Counted from the stretch's first letter, positions 53,187 to 62,446 are shown. The stretch is 64,000 bases of DNA from Propionibacteriaceae bacterium (GCA_017306015.1 JAFKJK010000008.1:265139-329138), one strand, 5' to 3'. Notes: generated by a model not told the origin, from the letters alone. Numbers and translations: made by a program.

Positions 53187-54020
53187 GTGCAGCCGGTGCT
53201 GGAGTTGTCGGGGGTGTCGAAGCGGTACCGCCGCGGTCCCTGGGTGCTGGATGGCGTCTCGCTGGCCCTGGAGCCCGGCACGCTCACCCAGATCAGAGGC
53301 GGGAACGGCTCCGGCAAGTCGACTCTCCTGCGCGTCGCCGGAGGTCTCAGCCGGCCCACCAGGGGGAGTGTGCGCAGGGACGCCGGAAGCCTCGGCTTCG
53401 TCCCTGACCGGGCACTGCCGCCGGCGCGGATGACGGGCCGCGACTACCTCGCCCGGCTGGGGCGGCTGGCCGGGATGCACCCGGCTGCGGTCGGTCCGGC
53501 CGCCGAGGCGATCACGGAGCGGCTGGGGCTCGTCCCCGGCCTGGACGCACCGCTCGGGTCGCTCTCCCGCGGCAATCAGCGCAAGGTGTTGCTGGCGCAG
53601 GCACTGCTGCGTCCGGCCGACCTGGTCGTGCTCGACGAGCCGTTCACGGCCCTCGACGCGGAGGCCGCAACGGCGCTGACCGAGGTTCTGCAGGAGCGGC
53701 TCCGGCAGGGCGCCACCGTCCTCGTTGCCCTGCACGGCGACGAACTGGACAACTTCGGACGTGTCCTCGCCCTGGAGGCGGGCGCGATCGCCGAGGCTCC
53801 GCCGGCCGTGGAGACCGCTGGATCGCCGCGACTCCGTCAGGTCGTGGTCGACCTGGCCGGCCCGCGGCCCGAGTGGACGCCCGGCGGCTCGTCGCTCCCG
53901 GACGGACGCACCCGCTACCTCGTCGCCGAGGCCGATGTCGAGCGACTGCTGGCCGCTGCGCTCGCCGTCCACGCCCGGGTGTTGAGGGTGGCGGCCGCTG
54001 ATCCGGAGGACGAGCCGTGA
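53187..54020 (+). CDS. ABC transporter ATP-binding protein with unusual signature loop
   Basis: The 277-residue product has Walker A IRGGNGSGKSTLLRVAGGL, Walker B LVVLDEPFTALDAEA and a His after the next strand (VALHGDELDNF). The signature reads LSRGNQRKVLLAQAL rather than LSGGQ. A ~90-residue C-terminal extension follows the NBD. The GTG at 53187 is supported by a TAGGCT box 7 nt upstream; the in-frame start at 53142 would lie before the transcript. Coupled (GTGA) to the membrane protein that follows. Confidence 0.82.
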   Translation: MQPVLELSGVSKRYRRGPWVLDGVSLALEPGTLTQIRGGNGSGKSTLLRVAGGLSRPTRGSVRRDAGSLGFVPDRALPPARMTGRDYLARLGRLAGMHPAAVGPAAEAITERLGLVPGLDAPLGSLSRGNQRKVLLAQALLRPADLVVLDEPFTALDAEAATALTEVLQERLRQGATVLVALHGDELDNFGRVLALEAGAIAEAPPAVETAGSPRLRQVVVDLAGPRPEWTPGGSSLPDGRTRYLVAEADVERLLAAALAVHARVLRVAAADPEDEP

Positions 54021-54694
54021 GCCGCACGTTCGCCTCGGTGACCTACGCCTGGGCCCTGTTGCTCAGCACCCAGCGGTGGTCGGCCCCGGCGCTCTTCCTC
54101 GTCGGCCTGATCGCCTGGGTCTGGAACACCCCGCCACTGAGCGTCGACACCGTCCGGATCAGTCTGCTCGTGCTGTTCGCCCTCGCCGCCTGGCTCGGCC
54201 ACTCCGCCGGGAGCGTGGAGGAGGCCGGTCAGGAGCTGGTCAGCACGAGCGCCCTCGGCTCGGCGGCGCGGCTGCTGGTCGCGAAGTGGATGGTGGCCGC
54301 CGCGATCTCCGCCGTCTTCCCGCTGGTGATGGTGGCGGGATCGTTCGCCTGGAGCCAGTACCGGGTGAGCCGGGGATTCCCACCGCTGCTGAGCGCCGAC
54401 CAGACCTGGACCTCGGCAGTAGCCGTCCTGGTGGTCGCAGCCTGCGGGGCAGCCGTCGGCATCCTGGTCGCAAGCCTGCTGCCCGCCCATCCCGGCTGGG
54501 GGACCGGCGTCCTCGTCCTCGTCGCACTCGCCCAGGCCGCGCCCGGCTGGCCGACGGTGGCCATGCTGACCGACACCCTTCCCCGCATCGGTCAGCCCAT
54601 CGCCCCCAGCCTGGCCGTCGCACTCGCGGTGGGCCTGGTGCTGACCGGTGGGCTGCTGACGGCAGCGGTCGCCGTCCGTCGGCCGGCTGGATGA
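54017..54694 (+). CDS. Membrane partner of the ABC ATPase
   Basis: The 225-residue protein has six hydrophobic segments (for example APALFLVGLIAWVW, ISLLVLFALAAWLGHSAG, MVAAAISAVFPLVMVAGSF and three C-terminal). It has no close family signature that I recognise, but size and coupling to the upstream ATPase by a GTGA overlap argue for the permease of a small exporter. Hydrophobic spacing resembles ABC-2 permeases. Confidence 0.7.
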   Translation: MSRTFASVTYAWALLLSTQRWSAPALFLVGLIAWVWNTPPLSVDTVRISLLVLFALAAWLGHSAGSVEEAGQELVSTSALGSAARLLVAKWMVAAAISAVFPLVMVAGSFAWSQYRVSRGFPPLLSADQTWTSAVAVLVVAACGAAVGILVASLLPAHPGWGTGVLVLVALAQAAPGWPTVAMLTDTLPRIGQPIAPSLAVALAVGLVLTGGLLTAAVAVRRPAG

Positions 54695-54716
54695 CGGCTG
54701 CAACGCCTGCTGGACC

Positions 54717-54887
54717 CTTCGTGCTAGTTCATGGTCGTTGTGAAGCGGGTTGGCCGAGCCGCATCAGGTTCGTGCTAGATCATGGTGGTTGTGGCGCCCC
54801 GGAAACGCCTGACAACCACCACCAACGAGCACGACGGCGCGCGACCCGCGGGACGGCGGTTCATATCCACCACCAGCTAGCACCAAC
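54717..54887. repeat. Four-copy repeat: two direct and two inverted units
   Basis: TTCGTGCTAGTTCATGGTCG... (54717-54741) and its near copy at 54768-54792 differ at 2 of 25 positions. Two diverged inverted copies follow at about 54811-54833 and 54861-54887. Folded, they can form one long imperfect hairpin between the convergent genes. Confidence 0.7.
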
Positions 54888-54968
54888 CTCAGGGGCCGCC
54901 GCCAGAGCAGGCCGGTGAGTCATGAGGGCGCCGCATCACGATGCCAGCGACTGGCCGGTCAGCCGCGG

Positions 54969-55001
54969 CCACCCGTCAGTCGCGGGCACCCGTCAGTCGC
55001 G
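54969..55001 (+). repeat. 17-bp direct tandem repeat
   Basis: CACCCGTCAGTCGCGG at 54969-54984 and 54986-55001, with a weaker related unit just upstream (54951-54966). Located immediately after the stop side of the aminotransferase gene. Confidence 0.7.
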
Positions 55002-55012
55002 GCGCGGACGCC

Positions 55013-56494
55013 TCACAGCAGCTCGGACGCCTTCGTCAGCACCCCACGGAGGATCCCGGCGATCTCGGCGAACTCCTCCTCGCCCACCGTCAGCGGAGGC
55101 GAGAGCTGGATCACCGGGTCGCCCCGGTCGTCCGCACGGCAGTACAGGCCGGCCTCGAACAGCGCCTTCGACAGGAAGCCGCGCAGCAACCGCTCCGACT
55201 CGTCCTCGTCGAACGTCTCCCGAGTGTCCTTGTCCTTGACCAGTTCGATGCCGTAGAAGTAGCCGGCCCCGCGGACGTCGCCGACGATCGGCAGGTCGCG
55301 CAGACCGTCGAGGGCAGCCCGGAACGCCGGCGCCTTCTCCGCCACCCGCTGGTTCAGACCCTCGGCCTCCATCAGGTCGAGGTTCGCCAGCGCGACCGCG
55401 GCCGAGACCGGGTGGCCACCGAACGTGTAGCCGTGCGCGAACGACGTCGTGCCGTGCCGGAACGGCTCGAACAGCCGGTCGGAGGCGATCATCGCGCCGA
55501 TCGGGGAGTAGCCGCTGCTCATCCCCTTGGCGCAGATGATCATGTCCGGGACGTAGCCGAAGTCGTTGCAGGCGAACATCGAGCCGATCCGGCCGAACGC
55601 GCAGATGGTCTCGTCCGACACCAGCAGGACGTCGTAGTCGTCGCAGATCTTCCGGACGCGCTCGAAGTACCCCGGTGGCGGCGGGAAACAGCCGCCGGAG
55701 TTCTGGACGGGTTCGAGGAAGACCGCTGCCACCGTCTCCGGACCCTCGAACTCGATCGCCTCGGCGATCCGGTCGGCTGCCCACTGGCCGAAGGCGTACT
55801 CGTCGTAGCGAAGATGCTCCGGGGCCCGGTAGAAGTTCGTGTTCGGCACCTTCAGCGCACCCGGCACCAGCGGTTCGTACGGAGCCTTCGCCGCCGGGAT
55901 GCCGGTGATCGACAGGGCCCCGTGCGGCGTCCCGTGGTAGGCGACCGACCGGGAGATGACCTTCGTCTTCGTGGGCTTCCCGGTGAGCTTGAAGTACTGC
56001 TTGGCGAGCTTCCACGCGGTCTCGACCGCCTCACCGCCGCCGGTCGTGAAGAACACCCGGTTCAGGTCGCCGGGCGTGTAGCCCGACAACCGTTCCGCAA
56101 GCTCGATCCCGGTCGGATGGGCGTAGCTCCACAGCGGGAAGTACGCCAATTCGGACGCCTGCTTCGCCGCCGCCTCGGCCAGTTCGACCCGGCCATGGCC
56201 GACCTGGACGGTGAACAGCCCGGCCAGGCCGTCGATGTACTCCCGGCCGGCGTCGTCCCAGATCCGGTGGCCCTTGCCCTTGACGATCACCGGCACCCGG
56301 CCGCCGGCACCTCCCGCGTCGGTCGGCTCGTACACCGAATGCCGCGTGAAGTGCCCCCACAGGTGGTCGCGGGCAGCCTGCGCCAGGGGCGTCCCTTCCC
56401 GCGTCGTCGGTTCGGCGGAGACTTCCGGCACGCCGAACGTGTCGTCGGTGACGCCCATGGCCGCGTCCGGTGCTGTCGTGATGTCGGTACTCAT
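55013..56494 (-). CDS. Class III pyridoxal-phosphate aminotransferase (putrescine/omega-amino acid:pyruvate type)
   Basis: The 493-residue protein has the class III motifs FTTGGGEAVETAWKLAKQYF, AYHGTPHGALSITG, VAAVFLEPVQNSGG, VLLVSDETICAFGRIG and the PLP Lys in MIICAKGMSSGYSPIG. GTTSFAHGYTFGGHPVSAA is also present. The overall pattern is that of putrescine/omega-amino acid:pyruvate aminotransferases. Convergence of a putrescine-type transporter, a Lrp regulator and gabT around it supports diamine as substrate (inference). It overlaps the regulator gene by 4 nt (minus strand), so both are co-transcribed, regulator first. Confidence 0.88.
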   Translation of the reverse strand: MSTDITTAPDAAMGVTDDTFGVPEVSAEPTTREGTPLAQAARDHLWGHFTRHSVYEPTDAGGAGGRVPVIVKGKGHRIWDDAGREYIDGLAGLFTVQVGHGRVELAEAAAKQASELAYFPLWSYAHPTGIELAERLSGYTPGDLNRVFFTTGGGEAVETAWKLAKQYFKLTGKPTKTKVISRSVAYHGTPHGALSITGIPAAKAPYEPLVPGALKVPNTNFYRAPEHLRYDEYAFGQWAADRIAEAIEFEGPETVAAVFLEPVQNSGGCFPPPPGYFERVRKICDDYDVLLVSDETICAFGRIGSMFACNDFGYVPDMIICAKGMSSGYSPIGAMIASDRLFEPFRHGTTSFAHGYTFGGHPVSAAVALANLDLMEAEGLNQRVAEKAPAFRAALDGLRDLPIVGDVRGAGYFYGIELVKDKDTRETFDEDESERLLRGFLSKALFEAGLYCRADDRGDPVIQLSPPLTVGEEEFAEIAGILRGVLTKASELL

Positions 56495-56994
56495 CTGGTT
56501 CCCCAGTCGTAGTGCTGTTTGTTGAGCTTGAGGTAGACGAAGGTCTCGGTCTCGGTGATGCCTTCGAGAGCGCGGATCCGCGTCATCAGGACGTCCAGGA
56601 GCTCGGCGTCGTTCTCGCAGACCAGCTCGACCAGCAGGTCGTAACCGCCCGCGGTGGTGACCACATAGTCGACCTGCGGAATCTCGCAGATCGCGGTGGC
56701 GATCGCCGTGACGTCGCCGCGGGTCTTGATCCCGATCATCGCCTGGCGGCTGAAGCCGACCATCAGCGGGTCGGTCACCGCGACGATCTGGATCACGCCG
56801 CTGTCGATCATCCGCTGGACGCGCTGGCGAACGGCGCCCTCGGACAGCCCCACCGCCGAGGCGATCGAGACGTACGGCATCCGGCCGTCCGCCTGCAGCA
56901 GTTCGATGATCCGTTTTCCGGTGTCGTCCAGCAGCGCCGGACGGGACGAGCTCCCGTCCGCGGTCGAGTCGAGAGCAGTGGTGACACCAGACAC
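56491..56994 (-). CDS. Lrp/AsnC family transcriptional regulator
   Basis: The 167-residue product has the Lrp helix-turn-helix (DDTGKRIIELLQADGRMPYVSIASAVGLSEGAVRQRVQRMIDSG) and a C-terminal RAM effector domain (MIGIKTRGDVTAIATAICEIPQVDYVVTTAGGYDLLVELVCEND). GTG 56994 is preferred, since further upstream there is no coding appearance. It is transcribed divergently from potD and with the aminotransferase gene, so it is the likely regulator of both units. Confidence 0.88.
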   Translation of the reverse strand: MSGVTTALDSTADGSSSRPALLDDTGKRIIELLQADGRMPYVSIASAVGLSEGAVRQRVQRMIDSGVIQIVAVTDPLMVGFSRQAMIGIKTRGDVTAIATAICEIPQVDYVVTTAGGYDLLVELVCENDAELLDVLMTRIRALEGITETETFVYLKLNKQHYDWGTR

Positions 56995-57053
56995 ACCACG
57001 ATCCTGCCTGCCGAAACCGTAGTTTGCAAGTTCGTCAAGTGCGCATTTCGTGG

Positions 57054-57084
57054 TAGACACGGCAGGACTCTTGCGGATTACAGT
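57054..57084 (+). promoter_or_regulatory. Candidate promoter of the pot operon
   Basis: TAGACA (57054-57059), 19 nt, TACAGT (57079-57084). The spacing is slightly long. It lies in the divergent region shared with the Lrp-type regulator, and a short perfect hairpin CCACACGGGTGTGG (57123-57136) sits in the leader. Confidence 0.4.
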
Positions 57085-57156
57085 GTGTGCTACTTGACTG
57101 GACCTGTGGCGTGGGGCCTTGACCACACGGGTGTGGCCCAAGCCGGAGGAGGGGAT

Positions 57157-58380
57157 ATGCCTGGACCGACCCAAACCGACCCGTTGCTGATGTCATTCGC
57201 GCGCGGAGCGCTGACCCGCCGCAGTGCCCTGACCGGACTGGCCGGCCTCGCCGCTGCGGGCCTGCTCACCGCCTGCGGCTCGCCGGGACGCAACTCCACC
57301 GCCACCTCGGGCGCGCCGAACACCGCCCAGCAGGCAGCGCCGGACAAGTCCGACACCGACAAGGTGGTGAACTGGTCGAACTGGCCCGAGTACATCGACG
57401 TCGACGACAAGGGCAACCACCCGAGCATCGATGCGTTCACGAAGTCCACCGGGATCAAGGTCAACTACAACGAGGACTACAACGACAACGACGAGTTCTT
57501 CGCCAAGGTCCGGCCCCTCCTCGAAGGCGGGCAGGACACCGGACGCGACACCTGGGTGAGCACCGACTGGATGGTCGCGCGGCTGATCCGGCTGGGCTAC
57601 ATCCAGAAGCTCGACTACGCCAACATCCCCAACCTGAGCAATCTAGAGCCATCGCTCAAGCAGGTGCAGTTCGACCCGGGACGGGTGTACTCGCTGCCGT
57701 GGCAGAGCGGCTTCGCCGGCATCGCCTACAACCCGAAGGCCACCGGCGGCAAGAAGGTGACCACGGTCGACCAGTTGCTGCACGACCCGTCCCTGAAGGG
57801 CAAGGTGACGATGCTCACCGAGATGCGGGACACCGTCGGAGTGGTGCTGATCGAGCAGGGCGTGAACATCTCCCAGGTGACCGCCGACCAGTTCAAGGCG
57901 GCCCTCGCGGTGATCCAGGCCGCGAAGGACTCCGGTCAGATCAAGGGCTTCACCGGCAACGAGTACACCAAGCCGCTGGCGTCCGGCGACACCGCGGCCT
58001 GTCTGGCGTGGACCGGCGACGTGGTGCAGTTGCGGGCGGACAACCCGTCCCTTGGCTACGCGCTCGGGCAGACGGGCATTCCGATGTTCTCCGACAACTT
58101 CGTCATCCCGAACCTCGCCCAGCACAAGAAGAACGCCGAGTTGCTGATCAACCACTACTACGACCCGAAGATCATGGCCGTCGTCGCCGACTACGTGAAC
58201 TACATCCCGCCGGTGGCCGGCACCAAGGACATCCTGGTGAAGAAGGACCCCAGCGTCGCCAACAACGAACTGATCTTCCCCAGCCAGGAGATCCTCGCCA
58301 AGACCCAGGTCTTCCGCGCCCTGAGCGCCGAGGAGGAGACCGACTTCAACCGCCAGTTCCAGGCCGTGGTCACGGGCTGA
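57157..58380 (+). CDS. potD: Spermidine/putrescine ABC transporter substrate-binding protein
   Basis: The 407-residue product starts with a Tat-like signal (ALTRRSALTGLAGLAAAGLLTAC) ending in a lipobox, so it is an exported lipoprotein. The mature protein has the PotD/PotF pattern: VNWSNWPEYID, then TGIKVNYNEDYNDNDEFFAKV. Later come STDWMVARLIRLGYIQKLDY, LPWQSGFAGIAYNP and the acidic LAWTGDVVQLRADNP polyamine-site segment. GGAGGAGGGG directly before ATG 57157 is a very strong ribosome-binding site. First gene of the operon. Confidence 0.93.
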   Translation: MPGPTQTDPLLMSFARGALTRRSALTGLAGLAAAGLLTACGSPGRNSTATSGAPNTAQQAAPDKSDTDKVVNWSNWPEYIDVDDKGNHPSIDAFTKSTGIKVNYNEDYNDNDEFFAKVRPLLEGGQDTGRDTWVSTDWMVARLIRLGYIQKLDYANIPNLSNLEPSLKQVQFDPGRVYSLPWQSGFAGIAYNPKATGGKKVTTVDQLLHDPSLKGKVTMLTEMRDTVGVVLIEQGVNISQVTADQFKAALAVIQAAKDSGQIKGFTGNEYTKPLASGDTAACLAWTGDVVQLRADNPSLGYALGQTGIPMFSDNFVIPNLAQHKKNAELLINHYYDPKIMAVVADYVNYIPPVAGTKDILVKKDPSVANNELIFPSQEILAKTQVFRALSAEEETDFNRQFQAVVTG

Positions 58381-58381
58381 C

Positions 58382-59476
58382 ATGGCGGCCCGACTGAAGG
58401 CGTCCGGCGACCTGCGGCTCGTCCGGCTGACGCGGCACTTCGACGACTTCGTCGCCGTGGCCGGCATCGACCTCGAGGTGCCGTCGGGCTCGTTCTTCGC
58501 GCTGCTCGGCCCGTCCGGCTGCGGCAAGACCACCACTCTGCGGATGGTCGCGGGGCTGGAGGAGCCCACGTCCGGGCAGATCTTCCTCGGTACCGAGGAC
58601 ATCACCGCGACCCGCGCCTACCAGCGGAAGGTCAACACGGTCTTCCAGAGCTACGCGCTGTTCCCGCACCTGTCCGTCCTCGACAACGTCGGCTTCGGCC
58701 TGCGGCAGCTCAAGGTGGCCGACTGGAAGGCCAAGTCGATGGAGGCCCTGGAGCTGGTCAAGCTCGCCGACCGGGCTCGGCAGCGCCCCCGCCAGCTCTC
58801 CGGCGGCATGCAGCAGCGGGTCGCCCTGGCCCGGGCGATCGTGAACCGTCCCGATGTCCTGTTGCTGGACGAGCCGCTCGGTGCCCTCGACCTCAAGCTC
58901 CGCCGCGAGATGCAGATCGAGCTCAAGCGGATCCAGTCCGAGGTCGGGATCACCTTCATCCACGTCACCCACGACCAGGAGGAGGCCATGACCATGGCCG
59001 ACACCGTCGCGGTGATGAACGCCGGCCATCTGGAGCAGGTCGGAGCGCCGGCCGACCTGTACGACCATCCGGCCACCACGTTCGTCGCGAACTTCCTGGG
59101 CCAGTCAAACCTGCTGCCGCTGGAACTCACCGGCGCCGACGGTGCCGTCGCCACCGGCACGTCGCACGGCGTCTCCCTGACCGTCGACGCGACCCAGTTG
59201 CCGACCGACCGATCAGCCGGCATTCAGCTGGGCATCCGCCCGGAGAAGCTGCGGCTGCTCGCCGATGCGGACGGACGGGCGGCCAACCGGCTGCAGGGGA
59301 CGGTCACCGACGCGTCCTTCACCGGCGTGGCGACGACCTACCTGGTCGCGATGCCCTGGGGACAGGAGCTCACCGTCACCCAGCCGAACGACGGCTCCGA
59401 CCGGGCCCGTCCCGGCGACCCGGTGACGCTCGGCTGGGATCCGCACCAGGCATTCGTGGTGCCGGAGGCGGGCTGA
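58382..59476 (+). CDS. potA: Polyamine ABC transporter ATP-binding protein
   Basis: The 364-residue product has Walker A LGPSGCGKTTTLRM, Q-loop TVFQSYALFPHLSVLDNVGFGL, signature LSGGMQQRVALARAIVNRP and Walker B VLLLDEPLGALDLKLR. The switch region FIHVTHDQEEAMTMAD and a C-terminal TOBE/MOP-like domain are also present. It is of PotA size and layout. It starts 1 nt after the potD stop. Confidence 0.93.
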   Translation: MAARLKASGDLRLVRLTRHFDDFVAVAGIDLEVPSGSFFALLGPSGCGKTTTLRMVAGLEEPTSGQIFLGTEDITATRAYQRKVNTVFQSYALFPHLSVLDNVGFGLRQLKVADWKAKSMEALELVKLADRARQRPRQLSGGMQQRVALARAIVNRPDVLLLDEPLGALDLKLRREMQIELKRIQSEVGITFIHVTHDQEEAMTMADTVAVMNAGHLEQVGAPADLYDHPATTFVANFLGQSNLLPLELTGADGAVATGTSHGVSLTVDATQLPTDRSAGIQLGIRPEKLRLLADADGRAANRLQGTVTDASFTGVATTYLVAMPWGQELTVTQPNDGSDRARPGDPVTLGWDPHQAFVVPEAG

Positions 59477-60393
59477 TGGCCGCCCTCACCCAGGCGACCG
59501 TCGGCGCGGCCCCGGTCGGCCCGCCACGGCGTCGCGGTGGCCTCGTCCCGCTGATCCTGCTCGCCCCGGCGCTGGTCTGGCTGGTGGTCTTCTTCATCCT
59601 GCCGACGATCTCGCTGGCGTCCCAGTCGCTGCAAACGGGCGACATCGACAACGGCTACACGCTCACCTGGAACTTCGCCACCTACGTCGACGCGCTGAGC
59701 CGCTACTGGCCGCAGTTCCTGCGCTCGATCATCTACGCCGCGTCCGCGACGCTGGGGACGCTGCTGCTCGGCTACCCGCTCGCGTGGTTCATCGCGCACC
59801 GATCGGGACGCCACAAGACCACCCTGCTCGTGCTGGTCGTCGCGCCGTTCTTCACGAACTTCCTGATCCGCACCCTGGCCTGGCAGATCATTCTCACCGA
59901 CGGCGGCCCGGTGGCCGGGTTCTTCCGCGCGACCGGCCTGACGACCGTGCTGCAGGCCGTCGGCCTCACCGACAACGACTCGCTGCTCTACTCGCAGTTC
60001 GCCGTCATCTGCGGGCTCGTCTACAACTTCCTGCCGTTCATGGTGCTGCCGCTGTACACCTCGCTGGAGCGGCTCGACACCCGGCTGCTGGACGCCGCCG
60101 GCGACCTGTACGCGAACGGCTGGAACACCTTCTGGAAGGTGATCTGGCCGTTGTCGCTGCCCGGCGTCGTGTCCGGCACCCTGCTCACGTTCATCCCCGC
60201 GGCCGGCGACTACATCAACTCCAAGCTGCTCGGCAACACGCAGACGGTGATGATCGGGCAGATCATCGACTCCCAGTTCCTGAGGGTGCTGGACTACCCG
60301 ATCGCTGCCGCACTGTCGTTCATCCTGATGGCGGCGATCATCACCCTGGTCGCGGTGTACGTCCGCGCTGCCGGCACGGAGGAGCTGGTCTGA
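59476..60393 (+). CDS. potB: Polyamine ABC transporter permease PotB
   Basis: The 305-residue protein has six membrane segments and the EAA-type loop RLDTRLLDAAGDLYANGWNTFWKVIWPLSLPGVVSGTLLTF. This is followed by FIPAAGDYINSKLLGNTQTVMIGQII, typical of PotB. The start overlaps the potA stop by one base (TGATG). Confidence 0.93.
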   Translation: MAALTQATVGAAPVGPPRRRGGLVPLILLAPALVWLVVFFILPTISLASQSLQTGDIDNGYTLTWNFATYVDALSRYWPQFLRSIIYAASATLGTLLLGYPLAWFIAHRSGRHKTTLLVLVVAPFFTNFLIRTLAWQIILTDGGPVAGFFRATGLTTVLQAVGLTDNDSLLYSQFAVICGLVYNFLPFMVLPLYTSLERLDTRLLDAAGDLYANGWNTFWKVIWPLSLPGVVSGTLLTFIPAAGDYINSKLLGNTQTVMIGQIIDSQFLRVLDYPIAAALSFILMAAIITLVAVYVRAAGTEELV

Positions 60394-61202
60394 TGGGCTG
60401 GCTTCGTCGCAACCTCGTCGTGATCGTCGGCGTGCTGGTGATGGTCTACATCCTGATCCCCAACCTGGTGGTCACCGTCTTCTCGTTCAACAAGCCGGGC
60501 GGACGCTACAACTACCAGTGGAACTCGTTCTCCCTGGATGCCTGGCTGAACCCGTGCGCGAGCGCGGGCATGTGCGACGCTCTCGGGCTCAGCCTGTGGG
60601 TCGCCGTGGTCGCGGCCGGCGTCGCCACCGTGATCGGGACGATGGCGGCGTTCGCGCTGGGCCGCTACCGGTTCCGCGGACGGGCAGCGACGAACCTGCT
60701 GGTCTTCTTCCCGATGGCCACTCCCGAGGTCGTGATGGGTTCCTCGCTGCTGACGCTGTTCGTCGCGATGGGCATCCCGTCCGGCCAGGTGACGATCCTC
60801 ATCGCCCACATCCTGTTCACCCTCTCGTTCGTCATCACCACGGTGAAGGCGCGGGTGGCGTCCCTCGACCCGTCCCTGGAGCAGGCGGCGGCCGACCTGT
60901 ACGCCACCCCGGCGCAGGCGTTCTGGAGGGTGACGTTCCCGCTGGTCGCACCCGGAATCGGGGCTGGGGCGCTGCTGGCCTTCGCGCTCAGCTTCGACGA
61001 CTACATCGTCACCAACTTCAACGCCGGTGCGACCACGGTGACGTTCCCGATGTTCGTCTGGGGAGCCTCCCAGCGCGGTGCGCCGGTGCAGGTCAACGTG
61101 ATCGGAACCGTGATGTTCTTCGGTGCGCTGGCCATCGTCGGGCTTGGCCAGACCGTCGGTTCGCGAATGCGACTGGGTTCGAGAAGGAAGGAAACAGTCT
61201 GA
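60393..61202 (+). CDS. potC: Polyamine ABC transporter permease PotC
   Basis: The 269-residue protein has six membrane helices, the PotC N-terminal pattern NLVVTVFSFNKPGGRYNYQWNSFSLDAW, the EAA loop SLDPSLEQAAADLYATPAQAFWRVTFPLVAPGIGAGALLAF and ALSFDDYIVTNFNAG. It is coupled to potB and to the next gene by one-base TGATG overlaps. It ends with a short basic tail. Confidence 0.93.
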   Translation: MGWLRRNLVVIVGVLVMVYILIPNLVVTVFSFNKPGGRYNYQWNSFSLDAWLNPCASAGMCDALGLSLWVAVVAAGVATVIGTMAAFALGRYRFRGRAATNLLVFFPMATPEVVMGSSLLTLFVAMGIPSGQVTILIAHILFTLSFVITTVKARVASLDPSLEQAAADLYATPAQAFWRVTFPLVAPGIGAGALLAFALSFDDYIVTNFNAGATTVTFPMFVWGASQRGAPVQVNVIGTVMFFGALAIVGLGQTVGSRMRLGSRRKETV

Positions 61203-62446
61203 TGCGGGTGCTCGTGGTGGGGTCCGGGGGAGTCGGGGACGCGGTCGCGCGGATCGCCGCCCGGCGGGACTTCTTCGAGGTGATGGTGATCGCGGACTAC
61301 GACCTGGCCCGCGCGGAGCGGACCGTCGGCGCGGCCCGGGCCGCCGGTGGCGGCGACCGCTTCGTCGCCGCCCGGGTGGACGCCTCGGACCCGGCGTCGG
61401 TGACGGAACTTGCTCGCGCGCACGGGATCACCCATGTGCTCAACGCCGTCGATCCGCGGTTCGTGATGAGCGTGTTCACCGGAGCGTTCGACGCCGGAGC
61501 GGACTACCTCGACATGGCGATGTCGCTGTCCCGGCCACATCCCGAGCACCCGTACTCGGAGGTGGGGCTCAAGCTCGGCGACGAGCAGTTCGCCGAGGCG
61601 TCGAAGTGGGTGGACGCCAGCCGGCTCGCGCTGGTCGGCATGGGCGTCGAACCGGGGCTCTCGGACGTGTTCGCGCGCTACGCGTCCGACCACCTGTTCT
61701 CCCGGATCGACGAACTGGGGACGCGGGACGGTGCGAACCTCGTGGTCCGCAACGAGGCCGGCGAGGAGATCTTCGCGCCCAGCTTCTCCATCTGGACCAC
61801 GATCGAGGAGTGCCTGAACCCGCCGGTGATCCACGAGGCCGGCCGCGGCTGGTACACCACGCCTCCGTTCAGCGAGCCGGAGGTGTTCGACTTCCCCGAG
61901 GGGATCGGACCGGTGGAGTGCGTCAACGTCGAGCATGAGGAGGTGCTGCTGATGCCGCGCTGGCTGGACGCGGGGCGAGTCACCTTCAAGTACGGGCTCG
62001 GCGAGGAGTTCATCGGCGTCCTGAAGACGCTGCACGCGCTCGGCCTCGACCGCACCGAACCCGTCCGGGTGAAGGGTGTCGAGGTCTCGCCGCGAGACGT
62101 CGTCGCCGCCGTCCTGCCCGACCCGGCGACGATCGGCCCGCGGATGACCGGCAAGACCTGCGCGGGGCTCTTCGTGACCGGGACCGGCCAGGACGGGAAC
62201 CCGCGGAGCACCTACCTGTACCACGTGGTCGACAACGAGGACTCGATGCGGGACTACGGCGCCCAGTGCGTGGTCTGGCAGACCGCGATCAACCCGGTAG
62301 TCGCCCTCGAACTGCTCTCCCGCGGCACCTGGTCGGGGACGGGCGTGCTCGGGCCGGAGGCGTTCGACGCCGTCCCGTTCCTCGACCTGCTGGCCGCTGA
62401 GGCACCCACCGGCTACGGCTCGGCGTGGGGGATGGTGGAGAAGTGA
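61202..62446 (+). CDS. Saccharopine dehydrogenase-family oxidoreductase
   Basis: The 414-residue product has the Rossmann nucleotide motif VLVVGSGGVGDAVARIAARR at residues 3-22 and an acidic residue after strand 2 (VIADYD), as in saccharopine and carboxynorspermidine dehydrogenases. It also has VLNAVDPRFVMSVFTGAFDAGADYLDMAMS and VGMGVEPGLSDVFARYASDH. It is fully coupled (TGATG and GTGA) within a polyamine uptake and transamination operon. A reductive or oxidative step on a C=N or aldehyde intermediate of diamine breakdown is therefore likely (inference); the substrate cannot be read from sequence. Confidence 0.82.
   Translation: MRVLVVGSGGVGDAVARIAARRDFFEVMVIADYDLARAERTVGAARAAGGGDRFVAARVDASDPASVTELARAHGITHVLNAVDPRFVMSVFTGAFDAGADYLDMAMSLSRPHPEHPYSEVGLKLGDEQFAEASKWVDASRLALVGMGVEPGLSDVFARYASDHLFSRIDELGTRDGANLVVRNEAGEEIFAPSFSIWTTIEECLNPPVIHEAGRGWYTTPPFSEPEVFDFPEGIGPVECVNVEHEEVLLMPRWLDAGRVTFKYGLGEEFIGVLKTLHALGLDRTEPVRVKGVEVSPRDVVAAVLPDPATIGPRMTGKTCAGLFVTGTGQDGNPRSTYLYHVVDNEDSMRDYGAQCVVWQTAINPVVALELLSRGTWSGTGVLGPEAFDAVPFLDLLAAEAPTGYGSAWGMVEK

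Larger units (their letters stand above)
54695..55012. other. Intergenic region of ~318 nt with repeats, no gene seen
   Basis: The region lies between two convergent genes and is filled with the inverted and direct repeats listed separately. I see no convincing coding sequence. Confidence 0.7.

Noticed and set aside
54717..54887. Repeat cluster as CRISPR
   Set aside because: Two units are inverted and there are no regular spacers or cas genes.
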